Origin: Pholiota molesta
Lineage: Eukaryota > Basidiomycota > Agaricomycetes > Agaricales > Strophariaceae
Length of the DNA: 64,000 bases
Assembly (NCBI GenBank): GCA_014925825.1
Contig: JACGCK010000052.1
Coordinates: forward strand, 1 to 64,000
Reading direction: 5' to 3'
The notes under the pieces were generated by a model. The model worked only from the letters and a program-made list of their open reading frames with translations. It did not search any database and had not been told where the DNA came from. Positions 43,208 through 53,581 of the stretch are shown here, piece by piece. Position 1 is the first letter of the stretch. Each line of letters opens with the position of its first letter. The position numbers and the translations under genes are program-made.

Positions 43208-46183
43208 AGGTAGGTGTCATCCACATACTGCAAGGTCACGTGCGGTGACTTACTGTGACCAGTGCCCATGGATATTTCGGGAAAGTAGAATTAGATTGCT
43301 CGTTATCTGTAGCACAAGTACACGATCTCGTCATTTTCTTTTTAGAATCTCCTCATAACATCCCTTCCCACACTCTATCAAGTTTTCGTGCTTATCGGTT
43401 GAGTCGATCTCACAAGGATGGCTATCTTTGGCAGCAAATGCCCACAGAACGTCAATAAAGGTGGTGAGAGGCGATGTCCTCGGTGATTCGGTGAGAGACA
43501 AAACGAACTAAGTAACAGACTAAATAATCCCCTCCTTCTCCAACTCCTCCATTATATTCTGCGGTAGCACTCGATGTCCCCTGTACTTCTGTGATGCCCA
43601 AGCGGCCTGTCTCCCATTTAGTTTCTTATCATAGGCATTCATGAAATGATGTGATCGAGTCGCAAACCTTCTCATCATTTGAATGGGTATGCTGTCCAGC
43701 GACCGGAGGGTGTTCGCTTCAAGATCGTCTTCGCGTGAGGATGGCGGGTACGTTCTGTAGACGCTTTTCGCTCTCCCCCAACATTGCTCAATAGGGTTGA
43801 GCTCACAGTGAAATTTTGGCAGAAAAACAACATCAACACCCCGAGCACGGCAGTGCGTTTCAAGCAATGATTCGACATCGGCAAAGTCGGGCTGGTTGTA
43901 GAGGATGCGACGGCAGCAGCAATGGGTTTCTCCAGGTAAGCATTTGAATCCTTTGCATTGCGCTTTCAGTTTTGAGACGTCTTTGAATCCTCGCTCCTCC
44001 AGTATTACTGCCATGCCTTTAAAAACACCGCGCAAGTTTTCGTTTGGGTGATCCACTGGGAAATATAGTGGCTGAGGTTCGCCGTTCGGTAAGCGCCCAT
44101 CTCGCATGAGAATCTTGGTTTTTTCGGCTGATCCATCTGGGCGACAGATAACTTTCCGTGTGAGTGGGTCGCGCTTCGAGACCTCAATTCCCCAATTTTT
44201 GCCAGGTTTTGGGATCCCCTTTGGCATATTTCGGGCAGATAGCGAATCATCTGGACGCTTCAGGTGGGTAGTTGCATTGTCAAAGACAAGGACATGATCA
44301 AACTGGGGATAATATTCAAGGAGTATGTCGATTGCAATATCAGTCTGGGAAATGATATCTTCATTCGAGAAATATCCGTCTCGATTCTTTCCTGGTTTGA
44401 ATATGTGTATTGCTGATTTTGTTCCATCAGGTGAAGTGAGCCAACCGAAGTCCGCGGAAACAAAGTGTGCAATCATTAAGGATGCGCCTTTGCCTTTTGC
44501 GTAAGGTTTTGCAGTGGCGTCCTTATGGAACCACCCCTTTTTTCTTCGATCATGGGCATAAAATACTGACTCGTCGTGAAACCAGACAATGACTCTTTTG
44601 ACTCCAGGTGCAAGCAGGGCCAGATGCCTTGTTCCATCTCTGTCCCATGATGCCATGCGATCGAGAAATTTCGTGAATTTCGGAATGAATATTTGTGTCC
44701 GGTAAGCGACTACGTCCTCTCTTTCATGGCCGTCGACATACTGACCCTTTGGCGTAGCTTGATAGCGGTAACCGAGCTCGTGAAGATATCGACAAGCTGT
44801 TTTATGGCTCATATCACGTTCGATCCCATATCTCTCCTTGACATCAGCACGGTGAAGGAAGTCCATGAGTTTTTGGGCAGAGATTTCGTTTCCGAGGGAT
44901 AAAAGGTAGATGCTGATCTCATTAACAATGTTTTCGTTGACCAGTAAAGATTCGTTCCAATCACCGTATGGATTTATAGGAAGGACAGTACGATCCGCCA
45001 AAAAGGCACGGTTTAATTCACAGAGCCGGCGTGCACAGTGTCTCCCGCGGCCCATCCCAATCGCAGCTTGACATGCAGATGCACCCCATTGGTTATATGT
45101 ACGTGATTGAGCATTTGTAAACATGCTTAGCATTGAAAGCATGCCTTGTAGACGTTCACGGCGCCAAAGATCAATTTCGGGATCTTTGTATCCTCGGCCA
45201 GTATCTCGGCGGGGGTGGAGAATTTTTTCAAGTCCTCCAAAGCAGAAAGAGTGTCGGATTGGGTGGGGCGCATGTAAGAATCTCTCGTGGAGTTGTTCGC
45301 AGTAGAATTGAATTCCGTGTACTCATATCCTTTGAGTGGGCCAGATTCTGGAAATGCTGCAGCATCAAACACCAATCCATCGAGCACTCCACCAGCCTCA
45401 TCAAGGTTGCCGATTTCATCTTCATCATCGGTGCAGCTTCTGACTCGCTATCCGAGTTGCCTTCGCTATCACCACCACCATCGATCAATCCGATCTCAAC
45501 ATCGCTGGCTTCATTATCGCCAAGATTATCAATTTCAGCTGGATTGGTGACAATAGACCATTCGAAATATGACGATCCCCTTGAGGAGCCGGCAGTGAGT
45601 GCTCCTTTTCGGATAGGAATACGAAAGCTAAATTGTCGGCTTTCACTAGGCCTCAAATGGTCGGGGTCTTCTTGTGGCTTGGGCTGGTCAATTTCGTCTT
45701 GAATCTACGATATCGTGATCTATGTAGCGTCGCATACAAGTATATAAACTATACAAAACATACTTGGACAGACTCATCGTCTGAGATCTCAATATCAGAT
45801 ATCTCAGTCTCTACAGGTGTGGATCTTCGCCGTTTTGCTGCCATTGCCTCTCTGGCAATTTGGGCATTGGCACGACGTGTTGCTTTGCCTTTCTTTTCCT
45901 TGGGCATAGGTAAAAGTGAGTGTAGGAAGTGGTGGATAGAGGATAATCTGTGTGCTCGTTATGTACAGAATCTTATTTTGGTATCTACATGTCCGATTTC
46001 CCAGAAAACTTGACACTACGCGTGATTCTCAACGAATGATTTAATCTTACACGAGTTCCAAAAAAAATCTCCGCGGAAACTGTGCTTTTGACGCGCTTGC
46101 GGCCTTAATGAGCGCGTTCCTTCCGTTTGAGCGCTGTCACATAGGCATCATGTGACCTTGCAGTATGTGGATGACACCTACCT
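43208..46183 (-). mobile_element. Tc1/mariner-type DNA transposon, copy 1 (2,976 bp), transposase dead
   Basis: 35-bp terminal inverted repeats (43208-43242 and 46149-46183, starting aggtaggtgtcatcc, one mismatch) are flanked on both sides by TA (43206-43207 and 46184-46185), the target duplication of Tc1/mariner/IS630 elements. Subterminal copies of gtcac/gtgac follow the left repeat. It is nearly identical to the copy at 48397-51375: three 1-nt indels and very few substitutions. It is inserted at the apex of the long inverted repeat 42405-46855. Confidence 0.95.
43520..45907 (-). pseudogene. DDE transposase of copy 1, inactivated by two 1-nt deletions
   Basis: The exon structure is as in the intact copy (exon 1 45907-45764, exon 2 from 45704). 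The sequence lacks one base near 45221-45227 (six t's after gaa instead of a c and five t's) and one near 45430 (catcggtg versus catcgcgtg). These split the frame, leaving 540 codons (45142-43520) that still hold the whole catalytic core: WFHDESVFYAHDRR, HVLVFDNATTHLKR and FHCELNPIEQCWGRAKSVYR, the D, D and E positions of the Tc1/mariner/IS630 family. One residue differs from the intact copy (His for Arg in SAIxIFKPGK). Confidence 0.92.
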
Positions 46184-46187
46184 TACA

Positions 46188-46855
46188 TTGAGGCATTTTC
46201 GCACATTTGCCTCACACCCACAGAATCCCTTTGATCATTCAGATGGCTCCAAATGCTGGCGAATGTACAAATAGCAGCCAACACCTGTAGATGTATAAAG
46301 TGTTCGAAATGTAGATCGTTATTTCATTCCCAAGTACCCACTTGATTCAACCCACTACTCAAAGCCTCCCAGTTTTAACTCAACCTTTCCGCAACCATGC
46401 AGGCACGGCGCTTTTGAAGCTCACTCCACCCCTTTTACATGCTGACGTCCTCTTGCTTGTTAGATGATTCAGAACGTCCTCGTCGTCCAGGCTTCTGGAT
46501 GTGCTTGCTCTCCCTGCGGGTGCGGCTCCACGTACGTCTTCATAATGAAGTCTTTGATCTCACTCAATAGTCAACTGATGCGATGACCATGATTTTTAGC
46601 TGCGCTTGTGGAAATACCACATCCCAATCCTCTTGTGGCAGCACTAGCTGCTCCTGCTCCACGTAAGCATCTATCAGCGCTATTTTCGAACCTGTTTTGA
46701 TCTCTCTCTGAATCCTCAGGTGCGCTTGCAAGGCCGGCGAGTGCAAGTGTTAAATTCGCGTGACCTTGGAATTCCAAGCATTTGGCTACTCAACGAGATG
46801 AAGCGGTGAACGAGATGATATACAGGCCAGAAATACAAACGTAACATATATGTCG
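46188..46855 (-). repeat. right arm of the long inverted repeat
   Basis: Reverse complement of 42405-43190, slightly shorter. The arm abuts the transposon: only 2 bp separate the TA duplication from the start of detectable homology. Before insertion the two arms were therefore separated by about 90 bp at most, forming a near-continuous palindrome. Confidence 0.85.
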
Positions 46856-47242
46856 GGTCTCAATCGCGATTTCAATTGAATGATGTCTTAAGCGCTTTGG
46901 TACGAGCTCCAACTTCTGATTCTACCGACCACTAGAATATATGTCTGGTGGCTAATACAGCCTGCTTTTATTAACTCTAACCACCACATACACTCATCGA
47001 CGATGGGTTCAAATCTTAAAATATAGCCTACTAGTAGGCTACACATCCAAGAATAACTAAAAGGTTTTTCTAACAGTTTGTACCACATCCTTCCTAGTAG
47101 TACAGGTCTCAGATTCTTCACAGAAACGAATTGAACGCATCATCAATAAAAATACTCACCCCTTGAGTTTATTGATAAGGCTCGCGCCCATAAATAATTC
47201 CCAGCATTCAAAATTGCATATTGGAATCGGTTCAGAGAGACG
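46856..47242. other. AT-rich intergenic stretch
   Basis: No gene seen between the palindrome arm and the secreted-peptide gene. Confidence 0.45.
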
Positions 47243-47453
47243 CTAACTGCAAAAGGGCTCAGTATACAGGAAACCACTTGATCTCAAACGCACACCACAC
47301 TCACCAGACATCGGAACAAACGTTGCCAACACAGTGAAGCGTACAGGCTGGCGGGCTATCACTCGTAACAGGAACTATGCCCCCATAAGCTACAGGGACC
47401 ACAGTCAACGCTGCAAGAAGCGCAGAGATAACAATCGAAGTATTGAAGTACAT
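47243..47453 (-). CDS. small secreted cysteine-rich peptide, 50 aa precursor
   Basis: Exon 1 47453-47305 starts MYFNTSIVISALLAALTVVP then VAYGG, a typical signal peptide with cleavage expected near Ala-Tyr-Gly-Gly. The mature part reads IVPVTSDSPPACTLHCVGNV then CSDV. A 58-nt intron (gtgagt...ttttgcag) splits the last codon TG|T, and the 4-nt coding part of exon 2 (47246-47243) supplies the final base of Cys50 and the stop TAG. Four cysteines (C-x3-C-x4-C-x3-C) sit within the last 14 residues. A TATA box lies about 80 nt upstream. Small secreted cysteine-rich proteins of fungi include effectors and antimicrobial-like peptides; no function is assigned here. Confidence 0.7.
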
Positions 47454-48396
47454 GTTGTGGCGTGTACTGGAGTCAGACTGGAGTCCTGATGTGGGGTAGA
47501 TCAATGAGCGGCATAGAATAGAATATCCTATGTTTTATACCTGGTGGCGGGTTTATTTCTATCACCTATAAAGAGAACCTGGGACTTGCCTGGGACAAGG
47601 GATTTTACACGCTCGGGGTCGCGAGAAAATATCATCTGGCTGGTAGGCATCTTTGTTTGTCGAGCGTGCCAGTGAAACCCGAGCCAGACTGGCATTATCA
47701 GAGCCGGAAACGGGCTTTTATTCCCTTCGAAATCTAGTATTGAAATCATGAACTGATGAAGGATTGAAGGATTGGGACGTTTGGATTCTTTGCAATGTCC
47801 AACTTTCCAAGTTTGAGAGCCGCCGGCTGCAGTTGTTCCGCAATAAATTTTAAATGGTCAACAAAATTCAACGCTATCTCGACGGTATTGACAATCTTCA
47901 TTCACTGCCGATTTTACCAAGGTTTGACTCACAAAGCCGTAATTTCCAAGTTTCAAGAGCGCGCACAGGAACTTGTCTTCGGCGAGATTGAATAGTGATT
48001 GTGGCTTAACGCACGCTTCCTGTTGCCAGTGCCAGGAATTGCAATTTTTTCAACCCTCATACTGCCAGGGTGTCTAGAAGCGTTAGGGCGACTCTGTTCC
48101 TTAAATTGAAAATTTGTCGCGCCATTCTGGGAGTTGCAGTGAGAATTCGATATTGGAATCGGCTCGGACCGACCGGCAGTGGGCATCAACTACAACTCCG
48201 ACGTGTGGAATCGCCCCAAGATCACCCTCTCCTTTTCCTCCCATGAACCATCCTGGATTCCTCCGATGAATTCGTACTGAATCATGCACTCCTCTTCAGT
48301 TATATGGGTGGTCTTCCATCACATCGGGTCGCAGGATAACGATGCATGTATGTTTATGCGTGCACCTGGTCAATGGTGCCACATAAAGATGTGCTA
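47454..48396. other. intergenic up to the second transposon
   Basis: Apart from the promoter of the secreted-peptide gene I see no gene. Short frames lack motifs. Confidence 0.45.
47531..47541 (-). promoter_or_regulatory. TATA box of the secreted-peptide gene
   Basis: The minus strand reads ggtataaaaca, about 80 nt before the ATG at 47453. Confidence 0.5.
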
Positions 48397-51375
48397 AGGT
48401 AGGTGTCATCCACATACTGCAAGGTCACGTGCGGTGACTTACTGTGACCAGTGCCCATGGATATTTCGGGAAAGTAGAATTAGATTGCTCGTTATCTGTA
48501 GCACAAGTACACGATCTCGTCATTTTCTTTTTAGAATCTCCTCATAACATCCCTTCCCACACTCTATCAAGTTTTCGTGCTTATCGGTTGAGTCGATCTC
48601 ACAAGGATGGCTATCTTTGGCAGCAAATGCCCACAGAACGTCAATAAAGGTGGTGAGAGGCGATGTCCTCGGTGATTCGGTGAGAGACAAAACGAACTAA
48701 GTAACAGACTAAATAATCCCCTCCTTCTCCAACTCCTCCATTATATTCTGCGGTAGCACTCGATGTCCCCTGTACTTCTGTGATGCCCAAGCGGCCTGTC
48801 TCCCATTTAGTTTCTTATCATAGGCATTCATGAAATGATGTGATCGAGTCGCAAACCTTCTCATCATTTGAATGGGTATGCTGTCCAGCGACCGGAGGGT
48901 GTTCGCTTCAAGATCGTCTTCGCGTGAGGATGGCGGGTACGTTCTGTAGACGCTTTTCGCTCTCCCCCAACATTGCTCAATAGGGTTGAGCTCACAGTGA
49001 AATTTTGGCAGAAAAACAACATCAACACCCCGAGCACGGCAGTGCGTTTCAAGCAATGATTCGACATCGGCAAAGTCGGGCTGGTTGTAGAGGATGCGAC
49101 GGCAGCAGCAATGGGTTTCTCCAGGTAAGCATTTGAATCCTTTGCATTGCGCTTTCAGTTTTGAGACGTCTTTGAATCCTCGCTCCTCCAGTATTACTGC
49201 CATGCCTTTAAAAACACCGCGCAAGTTTTCGTTTGGGTGATCCACTGGGAAATATAGTGGCTGAGGTTCGCCGTTCGGTAAGCGCCCATCTCGCATGAGA
49301 ATCTTGGTTTTTTCGGCTGATCCATCTGGGCGACAGATAACTTTCCGTGTGAGTGGGTCGCGCTTCGAGACCTCAATTCCCCAATTTTTGCCAGGTTTTG
49401 GGATCCCCTTTGGCATATTTCGGGCAGATAGCGAATCATCTGGACGCTTCAGGTGGGTAGTTGCATTGTCAAAGACAAGGACATGATCAAACTGGGGATA
49501 ATATTCAAGGAGTATGTCGATTGCAATATCAGTCTGGGAAATGATATCTTCATTCGAGAAATATCCGTCTCGATTCTTTCCTGGTTTGAATATGCGTATT
49601 GCTGATTTTGTTCCATCAGGTGAAGTGAGCCAACCGAAGTCCGCGGAAACAAAGTGTGCAATCATTAAGGATGCGCCTTTGCCTTTTGCGTAAGGTTTTG
49701 CAGTGGCGTCCTTATGGAACCACCCCTTTTTTCTTCGATCATGGGCATAAAATACTGACTCGTCGTGAAACCAGACAATGACTCTTTTGACTCCAGGTGC
49801 AAGCAGGGCCAGATGCCTTGTTCCATCTCTGTCCCATGATGCCATGCGATCGAGAAATTTCGTGAATTTCGGAATGAATATTTGTGTCCGGTAAGCGACT
49901 ACGTCCTCTCTTTCATGGCCGTCGACATACTGACCCTTTGGCGTAGCTTGATAGCGGTAACCGAGCTCGTGAAGATATCGACAAGCTGTTTTATGGCTCA
50001 TATCACGTTCGATCCCATATCTCTCCTTGACATCAGCACGGTGAAGGAAGTCCATGAGTTTTTGGGCAGAGATTTCGTTTCCGAGGGATAAAAGGTAGAT
50101 GCTGATCTCATTAACAATGTTTTCGTTGACCAGTAAAGATTCGTTCCAATCACCGTATGGATTTATAGGAAGGACAGTACGATCCGCCAAAAAGGCACGG
50201 TTTAATTCACAGAGCCGGCGTGCACAGTGTCTCCCGCGGCCCATCCCAATCGCAGCTTGACATGCAGATGCACCCCATTGGTTATATGTACGTGATTGAG
50301 CATTTGTAAACATGCTTAGCATTGAAAGCATGCCTTGTAGACGTTCACGGCGCCAAAGATCAATTTCGGGATCTTTGTATCCTCGGCCAGTATCTCGGCG
50401 GGGGTGGAGAATCTTTTTCAAGTCCTCCAAAGCAGAAAGAGTGTCGGATTGGGTGGGGCGCATGTAAGAATCTCTCGTGGAGTTGTTCGCAGTAGAATTG
50501 AATTCCGTGTACTCATATCCTTTGAGTGGGCCAGATTCTGGAAATGCTGCAGCATCAAACACCAATCCATCGAGCACTCCACCAGCCTCATCAAGGTTGC
50601 CGATTTCATCTTCATCATCGCGTGCAGCTTCTGACTCGCTATCCGAGTTGCCTTCGCTATCACCACCACCATCGATCAATCCGATCTCAACATCGCTGGC
50701 TTCATTATCGCCAAGATTATCAATTTCAGCTGGATTGGTGACAATAGACCATTCGAAATATGACGATCCCCTTGAGGAGCCGGCAGTGAGTGCTCCTTTT
50801 CGGATAGGAATACGAAAGCTAAATTGTCGGCTTTCACTAGGCCTCAAATGGTCGGGGTCTTCTTGTGGCTTGGGCTGGTCAATTTCGTCTTGAATCTACG
50901 ATATCGTGATCTATGTAGCGTCGCATACAAGTATATAAACTATACAAAACATACTTGGACAGACTCATCGTCTGAGATCTCAATATCAGATATCTCAGTC
51001 TCTACAGGTGTGGATCTTCGCCGTTTTGCTGCCATTGCCTCTCTGGCAATTTGGGCATTGGCACGACGTGTTGCTTTGCCTTTCTTTTCCTTGGGCATAG
51101 GTAAAAGTGAGTGTAGGAAGTGGTGGATAGAGGATAATCTGTGTGCTCGTTATGTACAGAATCTTATTTTGGTATCTACATGTCCGATTTCCCAGAAAAC
51201 TTGACACTACGCGTGATTCTCAACGAATGATTTAATCTTACACGAGTTCCAAAAAAAATCTCCGCGGAAACTGTGCTTTTGACGCGCTTGCGGCCTTAAT
51301 GAGCGCGTTCCTTCCGTTTTGAGCGCTGTCACATAGGCATCATGTGACCTTGCAGTATGTGGATGACACCTACCT
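48397..51375 (-). mobile_element. Tc1/mariner-type DNA transposon, copy 2 (2,979 bp), apparently intact
   Basis: Terminal inverted repeats of 35 bp (48397-48431 and 51341-51375) are flanked by TA at 48395-48396 and 51376-51377. It shares all internal sequence with copy 1. It carries a full-length transposase and complete ends, so it could be autonomous. Confidence 0.95.
48709..51098 (-). CDS. DDE transposase, Tc1/mariner/IS630 superfamily, 776 aa, intact
   Basis: Exon 1 51098-50955 and exon 2 50895-48709, a 59-nt intron, 2,331 nt in frame. Exon 1 starts MPKEKKGKATRRANAQIARE, with basic nuclear-localisation strings (AAKRRRS), followed by acidic stretches. A helix-turn-helix-like region follows (LSLGNEISAQKLMDFLHR ... 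SHKTACRYLHELGY). The catalytic core has three expected acidic motifs: WFHDES (first Asp), VFDNATTH (second Asp) and CELNPIEQCW (Glu). An insertion of roughly 150 residues with a Cys-rich string (CLPGETHCCCRR) lies between the second Asp and the Glu, longer than in canonical Tc1 or mariner. It should cut and paste the element at TA sites. Only the frame without the two deletions of copy 1 is open through. Confidence 0.93.
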
Positions 51376-51377
51376 TA

Positions 51378-52745
51378 ATTTTTTGGGCTCCAGGTCTCGA
51401 CGTGGCTGATTGGCTGCGGGCCCAGTTCTTCTCTGCCCCAAAGTCGCGATCTTTGACCACTCCTCTGACGCGTGCACGTCCAAGCTTTAGCTTCAACAAT
51501 GCAATGACACCTGCATTCTTCTCCAGCGGTTCTTGGTGTAGATTGGAAAATGGGACTCGCGAGTAAGTCTGCGCTGTCTGGCAAGGCCGTTATCTTACTG
51601 ATGGGTGTACTCGTTCAGAAACTGCCGACATGTCCTCGAGGCTCGCCCATTTCCTATATCTTATTGACCATCGCCTGACGCACGGATGCCACCCCTGACT
51701 CCTCCTCAATTCAAGCAGCCTTGTCCTCTCTATACTTCCTGTTGGTGTTGGCTCTTCCTCCCCTGCTTCCATGACTCCTTCGATTCCACGGCCTCGATCG
51801 ACCTACTAAGATGACTCTACTCTCCCCTGGCACTAGTCTCCGCCCATTCCCTCCGTCTCCACCGATTCCATATCGCATTGAAAAGCCCCTGACGTATGCA
51901 GCTAAGTAGCAGAGCGAGATGATGAGTAAGGGTGCAGGTGCACTGGTGGGAGAGCCGACGCCGCGCGCTCTCTACGAATCTGGGCCCACTTGATTCGTGT
52001 TTCCCCATGCGACGGTGCCAGTTAACGCGCGCAGTGGCCAGCGCAGGAGCCCTCTGTTCAGGGGGGAAAGATCTGCATGATTGGAGACTGCGTTATACTA
52101 AAAGAATGCAGAGGAGAGCCGACGGGCTTCCGGAAGCCTATGTGCATTGAATATCCGATTACTTGGCCGGGGAGCGGCACTGTTTTCGTGATCCTCGGTC
52201 TCAGAGTCGGGAACAGAAAAGCGGTGTTAGGCTCTTCCTATGCTTCCTCTGACGCTCCTGTGTATGGGCGTTAGGTGTGGTGACGGGCCCATGATCCATC
52301 GTTGCGATTATGTGCATCGCGCTGGCCGTTATGCTACTTGTACTCGGTACGAAGATATCGTCCGCCTTCTCAATCACCCCCCGAGCTCGGGAGCATCCTT
52401 ACCTTCGCAGTGAAATGTACTGCCTGGCGTACGTCACTGCGATTTTCAGTGTCATGCATATTCCGAGGTCGGGGGTGGATTGGTCAGGGCTTTTTACCTT
52501 GCATATCGTCATGACGGACCTCAACGTCTTGATCTAATTACTCATGCAAGATTCGTTTCTATGAGAGGAACTCAGTGGGTATTGGCACGGGAATGCCTAT
52601 GCATGTCGCCCACGCTGTCTGACGAGCACCACTCTAAGATCCTATTTCATTTGCCAAGTTATGAATGGGCATTCAATGTGTCGTACTTCACCCAGTGCGA
52701 TGTCCGCATTCTCAGCGCGCCACCATGGGAATATGGCTCGAATTT
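51378..52745. other. 1.4-kb region with open but unassigned frames
   Basis: Plus-strand frames such as 52310-52537 (ALAVMLLVLGTKISSAFSIT ...) and 52480-52758 (RLDLITHARFVSMRGTQWVL ... CMSPTLSDEHHSK) are open and GC-balanced like exons. I could not join them into a gene or name a family; a decayed or undetected gene is possible. Confidence 0.4.
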
Positions 52746-52753
52746 GTTTATAT
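52746..52753 (+). promoter_or_regulatory. TATA box of the hydrophobin gene
   Basis: The string gtttatatcc lies about 70 nt upstream of the ATG at 52821, followed by a pyrimidine-rich leader. Confidence 0.5.
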
Positions 52754-52820
52754 CCTAGAGCAACCTCCTGCGTTCTTGACGTTTACTTCCCCCTTCTTTG
52801 CCTGACAGCTCTTTCTCAGC

Positions 52821-53426
52821 ATGCGTACCCTTTCTACGACCTCCTTGACTCTCGCTATCACCACAATGGCCATGGCTTCCCCCAGGGACAATCTCTCGCC
52901 GGTGGGTCATCGAGTCATCAGCGTTGGGCGTTGATTTTCACTAAACACGAATCTTCTATCTAATCTTTGCCATCACAGCGCGAGCCCATCGGCTTCGAAA
53001 ACGCCGTTGTAAACAGGCGCCAGCTCCCAGCCGACAGCTGCGCTGGGTCCCTTCTATGTTGTAGCCTATACGCTCTGGCAAGTCGCTCCCTCTCTCATGC
53101 TTCACCCCGCCACAATCAACTTCCCTGCTTCTGACACTGACAGGCAGGCGATCCGAGCGTCTCGCCGATCCTAGCGCTGTATGGGATAGGCATCGGCGCG
53201 GGATACCACGTCGGCACGGGGTGCGCGCAGATCTCGAGCTTTCCTCTCGCGTCGAAAGATGTGTGCCCTGCGCAGACGCTGTGTTGTATGTGGGCGGCGG
53301 CGGTGCGTCTTTTTTTTTTGATTTACCTTGGTGCTGGTTATGGGAGTGTGGCTTGTGGTTGATCGGGTTGGGTTTTAGGACTATTATGTGGGGATTGATT
53401 GCGAGCCTGTCGCGATGAATCTATAG
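52821..53426 (+). CDS. class I hydrophobin, 128 aa precursor
   Basis: Exons 52821-52901, 52979-53077, 53144-53302 and 53379-53426 (387 nt, all phase 0). The second intron has a GC donor (gcaagt at 53078) and a normal acag acceptor; the others are GT-AG. The signal peptide is MRTLSTTSLTLAITTMAMAS. The eight cysteines are C48-x5-C54-C55-x31-C87-x13-C101-x5-C107-C108-x12-C121, which fits the class I hydrophobin spacing. Surrounding strings: DSCAGSLLCCSLYAL, a hydrophobic loop ILALYGIGIGAGYHVGTGCA, KDVCPAQTLCC and the end YYVGIDCEPVAMNL. Hydrophobins self-assemble into amphipathic films on hyphae and fruiting bodies. Compared with common family members it has an Arg-containing linker, a Trp after the second CC, and few polar residues after C108. 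GC-rich relative to flanks. Identification rests on the cysteine pattern. Confidence 0.9.
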
Positions 53427-53581
53427 GGATAGATCGAACTGGATATCGTTCCCTGGGTTGTTCTGCATTTCGTACCAACTCGAACAGCTACGACGTATAT
53501 TGTCATTGAAAAAGCGAGGCGCTACGTATGTGTACAAGTGATATTTTCTGATATATTTTCAATGACATTGATACAATCGAG

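Noticed and set aside
42405..46855. Long inverted repeat as terminal repeats of a single large transposon
   Set aside because: The inner element has its own TA duplications and terminal repeats, and the arm ends show no target duplication, so two separate events are more likely.
53050..53300. Apparent MFS C-terminal fragment (a shifted frame reading GPFYVVAYTLWQ, and YGIGIGAGYHVGTG)
   Set aside because: The cysteine pattern and exon joins show it is the hydrophobic loop of a class I hydrophobin; the MFS-like string is in the wrong frame.
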